Positions 29,686 to 36,518 of a DNA stretch of 36,518 nt are shown piece after piece. Position 1 is the first letter of the stretch, and each line of letters opens with the position of its first letter. Made by a program: the position numbers and the translations under genes. The stretch covers positions 1 through 36,518 of the forward strand of contig CABSFC010000017.1 in NCBI GenBank assembly GCA_902476875.1. Direction: 5' to 3'. The stretch comes from an uncultured Oscillibacter sp. (GTDB taxonomy: Bacteria > Bacillota > Clostridia > Oscillospirales > Oscillospiraceae). The notes beneath the pieces are model-generated. The model made no database searches. It worked only from the letters and a program-made list of their open reading frames with translations, and was not told where the DNA came from.

Positions 29686-30473
29686 ACGGCCCTCCTGGAA
29701 ACGAAATGGGCCTCGCCCATGCAGTCCCTGGGCGCCACAGACAGCCCCGGTGTCTGTCCGGCGGCGGACAGGGCGGTCTCCACGGCGTTTCGCGCCATGG
29801 CGGGGGTGTTGTTCTCCCGGCTCAGATGGGCCAGCACGAGCTCCGACGCGCCGCTTTCCGCCAGCGTCACGGCGAAGCGGGCGGCGTCCTCGTTGCTCAG
29901 ATGGCCCTCGCGACCCAATATGCGCTGCTTCAGATAGTAGGGATAGGGCCCGCTGCGCAGGGTCTCGATGTCGTGATTGGCCTCCAGCACCGCCAGGTCC
30001 ACGCCGGGCAGGATGTCCGCCGCCTCGCCGGTGACGTATCCCGTGTCCGTCAGCACGCCCACGCCGCCGTCGGCGGTGTCGAAGCGGAAGCCGCAGGCGC
30101 CGGGGGCGTCGTGGGAGGTGGGAAAGGCGGTAACGGTGCAGCGCCCCAGGCGAAAGGGGCGGCACAGCGGGGCCTCCAGCAGCCGGTCCTCCACCCCCGC
30201 CAGCCGGTAGGCCAGGCCCCGCCCCGTCTGGGCGGTGGCGGCGATGGGGAACTGTGTGCGCTTCAACAGGGTCTGGAGCCCCGCGATGTGGTCGGTATGG
30301 GTGTGGGTGATGAGGACGGCGTCCAGATCGTCCAGTGTCAGCCCCAGGGCCCGGAGCCCAACGGTGATGCGGCGGCAGGAGATGCCCGCGTCCACCAGCA
30401 GGTGGGTGTCCCCGCAGGAGAGCAGCAGCGCGTTTCCGGAGGAGCCGCTGGCCAGGGTATGTAGGGTGGTCAA
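29673..30473 (-). CDS. walJ: MBL-fold metallo-hydrolase WalJ (YycJ)
   Basis: A 266-residue metallo-beta-lactamase-fold protein. The metal motif THTHTDHIAG (HxHxDH) lies near residue 59, with further ligands in FPTSHDAPGA and LTDTGYVTG. The N-terminal TLASGSSGNALLL is typical of YycJ/WalJ, a predicted 5-prime exonuclease or hydrolase linked to the WalRK system. The start is TTG 30473, with an AACGAGG site about 8-9 nt upstream; the longer frame overlaps the upstream terminator region. Here murA separates it from walI. Confidence 0.9.
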   Translation of the reverse strand: MTTLHTLASGSSGNALLLSCGDTHLLVDAGISCRRITVGLRALGLTLDDLDAVLITHTHTDHIAGLQTLLKRTQFPIAATAQTGRGLAYRLAGVEDRLLEAPLCRPFRLGRCTVTAFPTSHDAPGACGFRFDTADGGVGVLTDTGYVTGEAADILPGVDLAVLEANHDIETLRSGPYPYYLKQRILGREGHLSNEDAARFAVTLAESGASELVLAHLSRENNTPAMARNAVETALSAAGQTPGLSVAPRDCMGEAHFVSRRAVCKK

Positions 30474-30547
30474 GGAAACTACCTCGTTTCTCTCAGGTGG
30501 CCGGGCGGAGGACCGCCCGCTGGGCAATTCTGGAAAGCCCAGGGTCG

Positions 30548-30604
30548 AAAAACGTCCGCAAGGGAGGCCGTCGACGAAAGTCGCCATCCTCCATCGCGGA
30601 CGTT
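30548..30604 (-). terminator. Terminator of murA
   Basis: AACGTCCGC (30596-30604 on minus) pairs with GCGGACGTT (30551-30559), enclosing a smaller stem with GAAA-type loop (around 30571-30583), followed by T run on the minus strand. Confidence 0.8.
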
Positions 30605-30631
30605 CAGTACGGTATTGAAAAGGTCCGGCCC

Positions 30632-31933
30632 TCAGCCGATGTGGGCCTCCAGGCGCTCGCCCTCGGCGGGCTCCTCCACGGCGCGGATGTTGGCGCCCAG
30701 CGCGCGGAGCTTGTCGACGATGTCCTCGTAGCCCCGCTCAATGTATTGGACGCAGCTGATCTCGCTCTCGCCGTGGGCGGCCAGGGCGGCGATGACCAGG
30801 GCCGCGCCGGCCCGCAGGTCATAGGCCTGGATGGGCGCGCCGGTGAGATGGTCCACGCCCTCCACCACGGCGGTCTTGTCGTCCACCTGGATGGAGGCGC
30901 CCATGCGCTTCAGCTCGTCCACATAGCGGTAGCGGCTGCTCCACACGCCCTCCGTCACCAGGGACGTGCCCTCCGCTAGGGAGAGGACCGTGGTGATCTG
31001 GGGCTGCATGTCGGTGGGGAAGCCGGGGTAGGGCAGGGTCTTGATGTTGGCTCTGTGGAGCCTGCCGGTGCGGCGGACCAGGAGGGTGTCGCCGTTCTCC
31101 TCCACCTCCACGCCCATTTCCACCAGCTTGGCGGTGATGCAGTCCATGTGCTTGGGAATGATATTCTTGACCAGCACCTGTCCGCCGGCGGCGGCCACGG
31201 CGGCCATGTAGGTGCCCGCCTCGATCTGGTCGGGGATGATGGCGTAGCTGCCGCCCCGCAGGCGCTCCACGCCGCGGATCTTGATGGTGTCCGTGCCGGC
31301 GCCCCGGATGTTGGCGCCCATGGAGTTGAGAAAGTTGGCCAGGTCCACGATGTGGGGCTCCTTGGCGCAGTTTTCGATGACGGTGTTGCCCTCCGCCATG
31401 ACGGCGGCCATCATGATGTTCATGGTGGCGCCCACGGACACCACGTCCAGATAGATGTTGGCGCCGTGGAGGCGGCCGCTCTCCGCGGAGGCGTGGATGA
31501 ACCCACCCTCCACCGAGACCCTGGCACCCAGGGCGGTGAAGCCCTTGACGTGCTGATCGATGGGGCGGACGCCGCCGAAGTTACAGCCGCCGGGCATGGC
31601 CACCTCCGCCTCGCCGAAGCGGCCCAGCAGGGAGCCGATCAGGTAGTAGGAGGCGCGGATCTTCCGGGCCAGCTCATAGCTGGTCCGGGTGGAGCGGATG
31701 TGGCTGCAGTCGATCTCCACGGTGTGGCGGTTGACGGCGCGGATGCCGGCGCCCAGCTGTTCCAGGATTTTCAGGCTCATGGTGACGTCGGAGATCTGGG
31801 GGATGTTCTCAATGCGGCAGACCCCGTCCACAAGAAGGGCGGCGGGAATAATGGCAACAGCGGCATTTTTCGCGCCGCTGATCTCTACTTCTCCAAACAG
31901 GGGCGTTCCGCCCTGTACAATATATTTAGTCAA
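30632..31933 (-). CDS. murA: UDP-N-acetylglucosamine 1-carboxyvinyltransferase
   Basis: A 433-residue EPSP-synthase-fold enzyme that transfers enolpyruvate from PEP to UDP-GlcNAc, the first committed peptidoglycan step. Lys22-Asn23 (SGAKNAA) and catalytic Cys117 in MPGGCNFGGVRP are present; the Cys form is the fosfomycin-sensitive type. The start is TTG 31933 with GAGAGGG about 9 nt upstream. Own promoter, structured 136-nt leader and own terminator, placed between walI and walJ. Many Firmicutes have two murA copies; whether this is murA1 or murA2/murZ is not resolved here. Confidence 0.96.
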   Translation of the reverse strand: MTKYIVQGGTPLFGEVEISGAKNAAVAIIPAALLVDGVCRIENIPQISDVTMSLKILEQLGAGIRAVNRHTVEIDCSHIRSTRTSYELARKIRASYYLIGSLLGRFGEAEVAMPGGCNFGGVRPIDQHVKGFTALGARVSVEGGFIHASAESGRLHGANIYLDVVSVGATMNIMMAAVMAEGNTVIENCAKEPHIVDLANFLNSMGANIRGAGTDTIKIRGVERLRGGSYAIIPDQIEAGTYMAAVAAAGGQVLVKNIIPKHMDCITAKLVEMGVEVEENGDTLLVRRTGRLHRANIKTLPYPGFPTDMQPQITTVLSLAEGTSLVTEGVWSSRYRYVDELKRMGASIQVDDKTAVVEGVDHLTGAPIQAYDLRAGAALVIAALAAHGESEISCVQYIERGYEDIVDKLRALGANIRAVEEPAEGERLEAHIG

Positions 31934-32036
31934 AGTTTGACCCTCTCTTCAGGATTCTTAACGGCGGCAAACCGCGCTTTCGTAAAAACAGTTTGCCCGC
32001 TCGGCGGCGCTTCCATACCTGCGATCAGGCGGCAGT

Positions 32037-32057
32037 CCGGGCGGATTCCCCGCCCGG
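32037..32057 (-). promoter_or_regulatory. Hairpin in the murA leader
   Basis: Perfect 8-bp stem CCGGGCGG / CCGCCCGG with loop ATTCC, about 12-32 nt after the predicted murA start site. No T run. It may stabilise the leader; the remaining 100 nt before the TTG start has no other clear element. Confidence 0.5.
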
Positions 32058-32075
32058 CGAAGCAGACACATGGAT

Positions 32076-32104
32076 AGCATACCACACCGCGCCAGGAATT
32101 GCAA
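32076..32104 (-). promoter_or_regulatory. Sigma-A promoter of murA
   Basis: On the minus strand TTGCAA (32104-32099), 17 bp, TATGCT (32081-32076); start near 32069, giving a 136-nt leader. Confidence 0.75.
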
Positions 32105-32158
32105 ACCTTTCCTTCACCTGTTTTTCGTAAAGCGGGTTGGAGCGGAAGCCGGGACCGC

Positions 32159-32968
32159 TCAGCCCTGGCTGACCGTTCCGGTGAGACAGTTTACATAATA
32201 TTTTGCGGTGTCAGTGATGACACACCAGGCGGGGGCCAGGGACATGGAGACGGCGGTGGAGCTCTGGAGCTCGTAGCAGGGGTAGAGGTCCGTCACGGCG
32301 GAGACCACGGCGCCGCTCTCCCGCCGCATCTGCTGAAAGGCGGTCAGGGCCGCGGCGGCGGAGAGGGGCTCCTGGTCCGCCGTGGAGACGGCGCCGCTCT
32401 CCGGCAGCAGCGTGCCGCTGACGCGGGTCGCAAGGCCCGCCTGGAGAGTGAAGGTCACGGTGCTGTTGAACACCGGCAGGCCGTCGAACCGCTGGATGGC
32501 GGAGGCGGTGCCGCCGCCGTCCTCGTCCACCTGGAAGACGGGTTCGCCGTAGGAGAACTTCCGGCAGAAAGAGGCGATGTCGTCCGCGGTCAGGGTTCCG
32601 GCGGCGCCCAGGTCCGCGTCAAAGCTGCCGTTGGAGCGGAACAGCACGGTGCCGCTGCCGCCGCCGTAGGCGTAAATGCCGCCGCCTTGGTCGGAGACGG
32701 TGACCGTCCCCCCCAGCAGGAGGGCGGCGGCCCGCTGCTCCAGGGCGGTGTCCCGCTCCAGCGCGCGGCCGGAGGGCGGTGTCTCGGTGGAGATGGCGCT
32801 CCGGTCCAGGGTCATGCCGTCGGCGGCGAAGAGAGCCACCAATTGCTCCTCCGTCCGGCGGCGCGCGGAGCGCTCCGCCTCGCCCCGCACAGCCAGGGAC
32901 CCCAGCAGAAAGACGTTCACCAGGGCCAGAATGATGATGATGATATTTTTCAGCCGGTACCGTTCCAG
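32159..32968 (-). CDS. walI: WalI-like (YycI) regulator of WalK, with a CTG start
   Basis: About 269 residues: short cytoplasmic N-terminus, one membrane helix (NIIIIILALVNVFLLG) and an extracellular domain, the layout of WalI, which with WalH restrains WalK. The helix lies upstream of the first conventional start (GTG 32920). The frame opens after TGA at 32975 with only Pro-His before CTG 32968, which has AAAGGAG 11 nt upstream. I therefore place the start at CTG; starting at GTG would cut the anchor. The identification rests on position after walH and topology, as WalI sequences diverge strongly. It begins 30 nt after walH. Confidence 0.82.
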   Translation of the reverse strand: MERYRLKNIIIIILALVNVFLLGSLAVRGEAERSARRRTEEQLVALFAADGMTLDRSAISTETPPSGRALERDTALEQRAAALLLGGTVTVSDQGGGIYAYGGGSGTVLFRSNGSFDADLGAAGTLTADDIASFCRKFSYGEPVFQVDEDGGGTASAIQRFDGLPVFNSTVTFTLQAGLATRVSGTLLPESGAVSTADQEPLSAAAALTAFQQMRRESGAVVSAVTDLYPCYELQSSTAVSMSLAPAWCVITDTAKYYVNCLTGTVSQG

Positions 32969-32998
32969 GTGGGGTCACGCTCCTTTCCGTGGGTGTCT

Positions 32999-34279
32999 TT
33001 AGTCCGCCAGCCAGGCGGCGCTGACGTCGCCGCCGTTGTCGGCGTAGCCGATGGAGAGCTCCGCCCCCGGCTCCCGGGCGGCGATGGCCAGGGCCTGACG
33101 CAGAGGCAGCAGCAGGGAGGCTGTCTCCGTGGCGGTGTAGCGCCGGAAGCGCAGTTCCAGCGAGGAGACGGCGCTGCCGGAGAGGGTCACGGTGGCGGCG
33201 CTGCCGCCGTCGGCAAAACGGATGGGGACGCCGTTCATCTGGTAGCCGAAGGTCAGGGTGGTGGCGGCGCCGGTTCTGCGGATGCTCTGCAGATAGAGCG
33301 CCGCCTCGGCCTCCCCGGGGGACAGCAGCGTGTACAGCAGCGCGTTGACGCCGTCGACGGCCTCCCGGAGGGTGGGCAGCTCCTCGGCGGACTCCACGGT
33401 CAGGCCGCCGTCGCCGCTGCGGTAGTAGACGCTGCCGTCGGTGTAGATGCGCAGGGAGCGCTCGCCCTCCATGATGACCTCCGTGCCGCTGGACTCCCGG
33501 TAGCGGTTTTTGGTGTTGGGGTTGAAGTTCAGCGCGGTCAACAGGCCGTCCGCGTCGGTGAGGGAGATCTCCCCGTCGAGGACGGGCAGGACCGGCTCCT
33601 CCTCCAGAAACAGGGAGTAGGGGTCCACATCCTGGAACTGGGCGTCCGGGTCCGTGCTGTCAAAGGCGAAGACGGCGTTGCCCAGCTCATAGTGGCTGGC
33701 GGCGCTCTCCAGATTCTCCATGGAGACGGCGGTGGAACAGCGGAAGTAGCTGCCGGCGCCGTCCCACAGGTACAAAAACACACCGCTGTCCTGGGCGGAG
33801 ACCACCAGCCGCCGGGCGGAGATGCCGTCCTCGGTGGAGGTGCCGCCCACCAGTCCCGCCAGAATGGACAGGGGCAGCGGCTCCAGGAAGTCGTAGTAGA
33901 CGGAGGTGGTTTCCAGCGCCTGCCGGAAGGCCGCGCTGTCGCAGGCGGCGTAAGTCCTGGCGGAGCCCAGGACCTCGCCCAGCAGCCGGTCCAGGGGCTC
34001 GAACTCCGCGTCCGTGGTGGAGAGGGCCACGTTTCCGTACCGACCATAGGGGCCGGTGACGGCGACCCGCACCGGCGCCGACGGGACCACCGTCTGGCCG
34101 TCGGCGGCGCTGTCCACGCCGGCGTCGGAGCCGGACAGGAAGCTGAAATAGCTGTTGCCCGCGTCAACGCCCAGGTTGTACACCTGAGTCTGGGCGAACA
34201 GGAAGACCGCGGAGACGGACAGCAGCGCGATGGCGACGTTCTGGATAAAATCCCGGTGCTTTCGCTTGTTCTCGTTCAT
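32999..34279 (-). CDS. walH: WalH-like (YycH) regulator of WalK
   Basis: A 426-residue protein with a basic cytoplasmic N-terminus (MNENKRKHRDF), one membrane helix (about 12-30, VAIALLSVSAVFLFAQTQ) and a large extracellular region, matching YycH topology and operon place. In Bacillus, WalH and WalI contact WalK in the membrane and lower its activity. ATG 34279 follows GGAGGAGGG; a longer frame overlaps walK. Sequence similarity to well-studied YycH is weak, so the call leans on neighbours. Confidence 0.82.
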   Translation of the reverse strand: MNENKRKHRDFIQNVAIALLSVSAVFLFAQTQVYNLGVDAGNSYFSFLSGSDAGVDSAADGQTVVPSAPVRVAVTGPYGRYGNVALSTTDAEFEPLDRLLGEVLGSARTYAACDSAAFRQALETTSVYYDFLEPLPLSILAGLVGGTSTEDGISARRLVVSAQDSGVFLYLWDGAGSYFRCSTAVSMENLESAASHYELGNAVFAFDSTDPDAQFQDVDPYSLFLEEEPVLPVLDGEISLTDADGLLTALNFNPNTKNRYRESSGTEVIMEGERSLRIYTDGSVYYRSGDGGLTVESAEELPTLREAVDGVNALLYTLLSPGEAEAALYLQSIRRTGAATTLTFGYQMNGVPIRFADGGSAATVTLSGSAVSSLELRFRRYTATETASLLLPLRQALAIAAREPGAELSIGYADNGGDVSAAWLAD

Positions 34280-34310
34280 GCTGTCCCTCCTCCGCGGTGG
34301 AATGTCGGAA

Positions 34311-36131
34311 TCACTGGCCGCTGTGTTCAACGGTCGTGCCGCCCCGCTCCTGGGCGATGGGCAGCGTCAGCCGGATGGTGGTGCCGGGGCCCTCGTGGGG
34401 GGCCAGGGCCAGGGTGCCGTGGTGGCGGCCCACGATCTCCTTGGCGATGGAGAGGCCCAGTCCCGTGCCGCCGGACTCCCGGGAGCGGGCCTTGTCCACT
34501 CGGTAGAAGCGGTCGAAGATGCGGTCCCGGTCCTTCTCCGGAATACCGATGCCGTCGTCACAGACCTCCATCCAGACCGTGTCCTCGGTGGATCCGGCGG
34601 TGACGCGGATATGGCCGCCGTCCGGCGTGTACTTGATGGCGTTGCCGATGACGTTCATCATCACCTGCTCCAGTCTGCTGCGGTCGCCCACGATCAGAGG
34701 CAGGCTCTCGGGCGGCGTGTAGACCAGCTCGTGGCCCCGCTGCCGGGCGGCCAGGGCGTTGGCGCGGGTCACGCTCTCGATGGCCTCCCCGAAGGGGAAG
34801 CGGGAGAGAATCAGCTCCGTGTTGCCGGCGTCCAGCCGGGAGAGAGTCAGCAGGTCCTGGACGATGTGGGTCATGCGGTCCGTTTCGGTGATGATGATGT
34901 CCAGAAAGCTGTTGGATGTCTCCAGGGGAATGTCCCCGCCCGCGTCCCGCAGGGTCTCGGCGTAGCTGCGGACGTTGGTCAGGGGGGTGCGCAGCTCGTG
35001 GGAGACGTTGGCCACGAACTCCTTGCGGCGCTCCTCGTTGCGGTGGTGCTCCGTAATGTCGTGCAGGACGATCAGCACGCCGCCGCTGGCCTGGTCGGAG
35101 AAGGAGGCGAGGTACAGCTCCAGCGTCCGGTCGCCCACCAGCATCTCGCCCTCGGCGTAGTTGGGGCGCTGGAGGGCCAGCATCTGCTCAAAGGGGTACA
35201 CGGAGCCGAACAGCTCGTCGTAGGTGCAGTCCTCCGCCACGGTCCGCTGGAGCATGGTGTTGGCGGCGGGGTTGCAGTGGATGAGCCTGCCCTCCCGGTC
35301 GAAGGCCGCCACGCCGTCGGTCATGTGGAGAAACAGCGTGTCCAGCTTGTCCCGCTCGTTCTCCACGGCCGCCAGGGTGGACTGCAGCACCCCGGCCATC
35401 TCGTTGAAGGTGCCGGTCAGGATGCCGATCTCGTCGGTGGACTCCACGGGCAGCGCGCTGTCGAAGTCGCCGGCGGCCACCCGCTCGGCGCCGGCGGTCA
35501 GTTTTTCGATGGGCCCCACCATGGTCTTGCTCAGCAGGAAGCTCAGCAGGATGGAGATCAGCAGGCCGATGACCAGGGCCTGCATGATGATGAGGAACAA
35601 CTGCTCGTTCAGGCCGGAGACGGTGTCCTTGTTGTCCAGGATGTAGATGATGAAGGCGTTGCCGCCGCCCAGGATGGGGATGGCCACGTCCATGTAGTCG
35701 GCGGTGATGTTGCTCTGGTCGCCCACCGTGGTCTCGTCCCCCTGGACGATGGCGTTCCGGGCGGTCAGCAGGTTGGCGCTCTGCTCCCGGGGCAGGGTGT
35801 CCTCCCCGGCGGTGCCGGTGATATAGGCGCCGGTGGCGCCGTCCAGAATGAAGCAGTTCCGGGTGTGGTAGTCGATACCCAGGGAGCCGCCCACGGTGCT
35901 CTCCAGCATTTCCAGGATGCGCGCCGCGCCGTCCTCCTGGGCGGCCTCGCTGCGGAGGGAGGAGACGAAGTCCTTCTTCTCCGCGCCGAACACGCCCTCG
36001 ATCTGCTGGTAGAAGTCGTCGATGAAAAAGCTGGTGACGCTGGTGGTCAGAAACGCGCCCACCACCGCCATCAGGGATGTGATGAGCAGCAGCAATATCA
36101 GCGTCAGCTTCATGTGAAGGCTTCGGAACAT
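34311..36131 (-). CDS. walK: Sensor histidine kinase WalK (YycG)
   Basis: A 606-residue membrane kinase. Two helices (about 8-30 and 183-205) flank an extracellular sensor domain of about 150 residues; then HAMP (SKTMVGPIEKL), PAS (FDREGRLIHCNPAA), a HisKA helix with the phospho-accepting His in FVANVSHELRTPL, and a HATPase_c domain with NVIGNAIKYTP, DDGIGIP and GGTGLGLSIAKEI. Size and domain order match WalK, the essential cell-wall homeostasis kinase of Firmicutes. ATG 36131 has AAAGGTGG upstream. It overlaps the walH upstream region closely; the response regulator walR is not directly upstream in this window. Confidence 0.9.
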   Translation of the reverse strand: MFRSLHMKLTLILLLLITSLMAVVGAFLTTSVTSFFIDDFYQQIEGVFGAEKKDFVSSLRSEAAQEDGAARILEMLESTVGGSLGIDYHTRNCFILDGATGAYITGTAGEDTLPREQSANLLTARNAIVQGDETTVGDQSNITADYMDVAIPILGGGNAFIIYILDNKDTVSGLNEQLFLIIMQALVIGLLISILLSFLLSKTMVGPIEKLTAGAERVAAGDFDSALPVESTDEIGILTGTFNEMAGVLQSTLAAVENERDKLDTLFLHMTDGVAAFDREGRLIHCNPAANTMLQRTVAEDCTYDELFGSVYPFEQMLALQRPNYAEGEMLVGDRTLELYLASFSDQASGGVLIVLHDITEHHRNEERRKEFVANVSHELRTPLTNVRSYAETLRDAGGDIPLETSNSFLDIIITETDRMTHIVQDLLTLSRLDAGNTELILSRFPFGEAIESVTRANALAARQRGHELVYTPPESLPLIVGDRSRLEQVMMNVIGNAIKYTPDGGHIRVTAGSTEDTVWMEVCDDGIGIPEKDRDRIFDRFYRVDKARSRESGGTGLGLSIAKEIVGRHHGTLALAPHEGPGTTIRLTLPIAQERGGTTVEHSGQ

Positions 36132-36518
36132 ACGGCACCACCTTTGCGAATCAGGAATTGGAAATTGGGGGGTCCGCCCTGACGGGCGGGAATGGGGTTG
36201 CGCCGTGTTGCGGCGCTGGGAAATGCACCCCCCATTTTCTTTTCGGTTGCGCCGAAAAGAAAACGGGCCGTGCACGGTCCAAAAGAAAAGGCGCTTTCGT
36301 CCAAACTTTTCCCATGCTTGCATGGGGAAAGTTTGGGGATGCGGGCTCCGTCACGATGCGACCGGAGAAAACCTGCCAGGGCTTATCCGGCCGCGCTGTA
36401 CGCCGGCGTCCGGTAGGGCGTTCAAGCCGCATTTGGGACGCTGGGTGGTGGTTCGGGGTGCTTATCGCAAGGGCTTTATCAACCCACCCGTTCATTCCGC
36501 TTCGCTATGAACTCCGTG
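36132..36518. repeat. Gene-free hairpin cluster upstream of walK
   Basis: No credible gene in 387 bp. Five inverted repeats lie in a row: CCGCCC/GGGCGG (36174-36189), GCGCCG/CGGCGC (36200-36216), a perfect 12-bp TTTTCTTTTCGG / CCGAAAAGAAAA (36235-36263), the palindrome CCGTGCACGG (36268-36277), and a 16-bp arm pair with one mismatch (36301-36316 / 36321-36336). This resembles a REP/MITE-type intergenic repeat; 36337-36518 shows nothing recognisable. Frames across it have unnatural composition. Confidence 0.6.

Noticed and set aside
32099..34603. An 834-codon rightward frame opposite walI and walH
   Set aside because: Low-complexity Gly/Val/Gln/Arg composition and opposite to genes with good starts and plausible topology.
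36151..36495. A 114-codon leftward frame in the region upstream of walK
   Set aside because: It reads through several hairpins, has biased composition and no ribosome site.

Overview
This is a bacterial chromosomal window of roughly 60-65 % GC. Genes are tightly packed and have strong AGGAGG ribosome binding sites and several TTG/GTG starts. The content (a WalK/WalH/WalI/WalJ cell-wall regulation block, PyrK/PyrD type 1B dihydroorotate dehydrogenase, CsoR, YitT, a DUF134-NifX fusion) points to a high-GC Firmicute, most likely an intestinal member of the Oscillospiraceae. The taxonomic call is inference; no rRNA or other marker is present. I saw no tRNA, rRNA, CRISPR array, insertion sequence or prophage.

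Region 1 (1-7893) is the most unusual part. A leftward operon carries four tandem paralogous HAD-superfamily hydrolases followed by a 522-residue phosphoglycerate mutase-like enzyme. Its sequence is a circular permutation of cofactor-independent phosphoglycerate mutase (iPGM): the C-terminal part of the usual protein comes first and the usual N-terminus follows it. Nearly all catalytic residues are retained. Divergently transcribed are a LacI-family repressor, a PHP-domain phosphoesterase and a PfkB-family kinase. The shared 331-bp control region has two facing sigma-A promoters, two AAACGTTT-centred operators and a separate 12-bp inverted repeat. I infer a LacI-controlled system acting on phosphorylated metabolites, substrate unknown, with no transporter among its genes.

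Region 2 (7894-14709) begins with a 450-bp gene-free stretch holding two more copies of the same operator and a well-formed leftward promoter with no evident gene. It continues with a MATE exporter, a small cysteine-rich protein, an aminotransferase overlapping a radical SAM gene, a YitT-family membrane protein and an EamA-type transporter.

Region 3 (14763-21650) is a complete leftward pyrimidine operon, pyrC-pyrK-pyrD-pyrF-[traX-like]-[55-aa membrane protein]-pyrE-pyrB-pyrI. It has a strong promoter, a very short leader and no PyrR-type attenuator. The two embedded membrane-protein genes are unexpected.

Region 4 (21676-25636) is a metal and oxidative-stress group: Mn-type superoxide dismutase, a DUF134-NifX fusion with a His/Cys-rich tail, a P1B metal-exporting ATPase and a CsoR copper-type repressor. 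Three near-identical ATACC-N6-GGTAT-like CsoR boxes lie at the two promoters.

Region 5 (25662-36518) is a leftward cell-envelope block: walK-walH-walI, then murA with its own promoter and terminator, then walJ-rlmH-DUF2007-like gene, three tandem small membrane zinc-ribbon proteins (one frameshifted) and a phosphoglucomutase. walR is not next to walK; the 387 bp upstream of walK is non-coding and full of hairpins.
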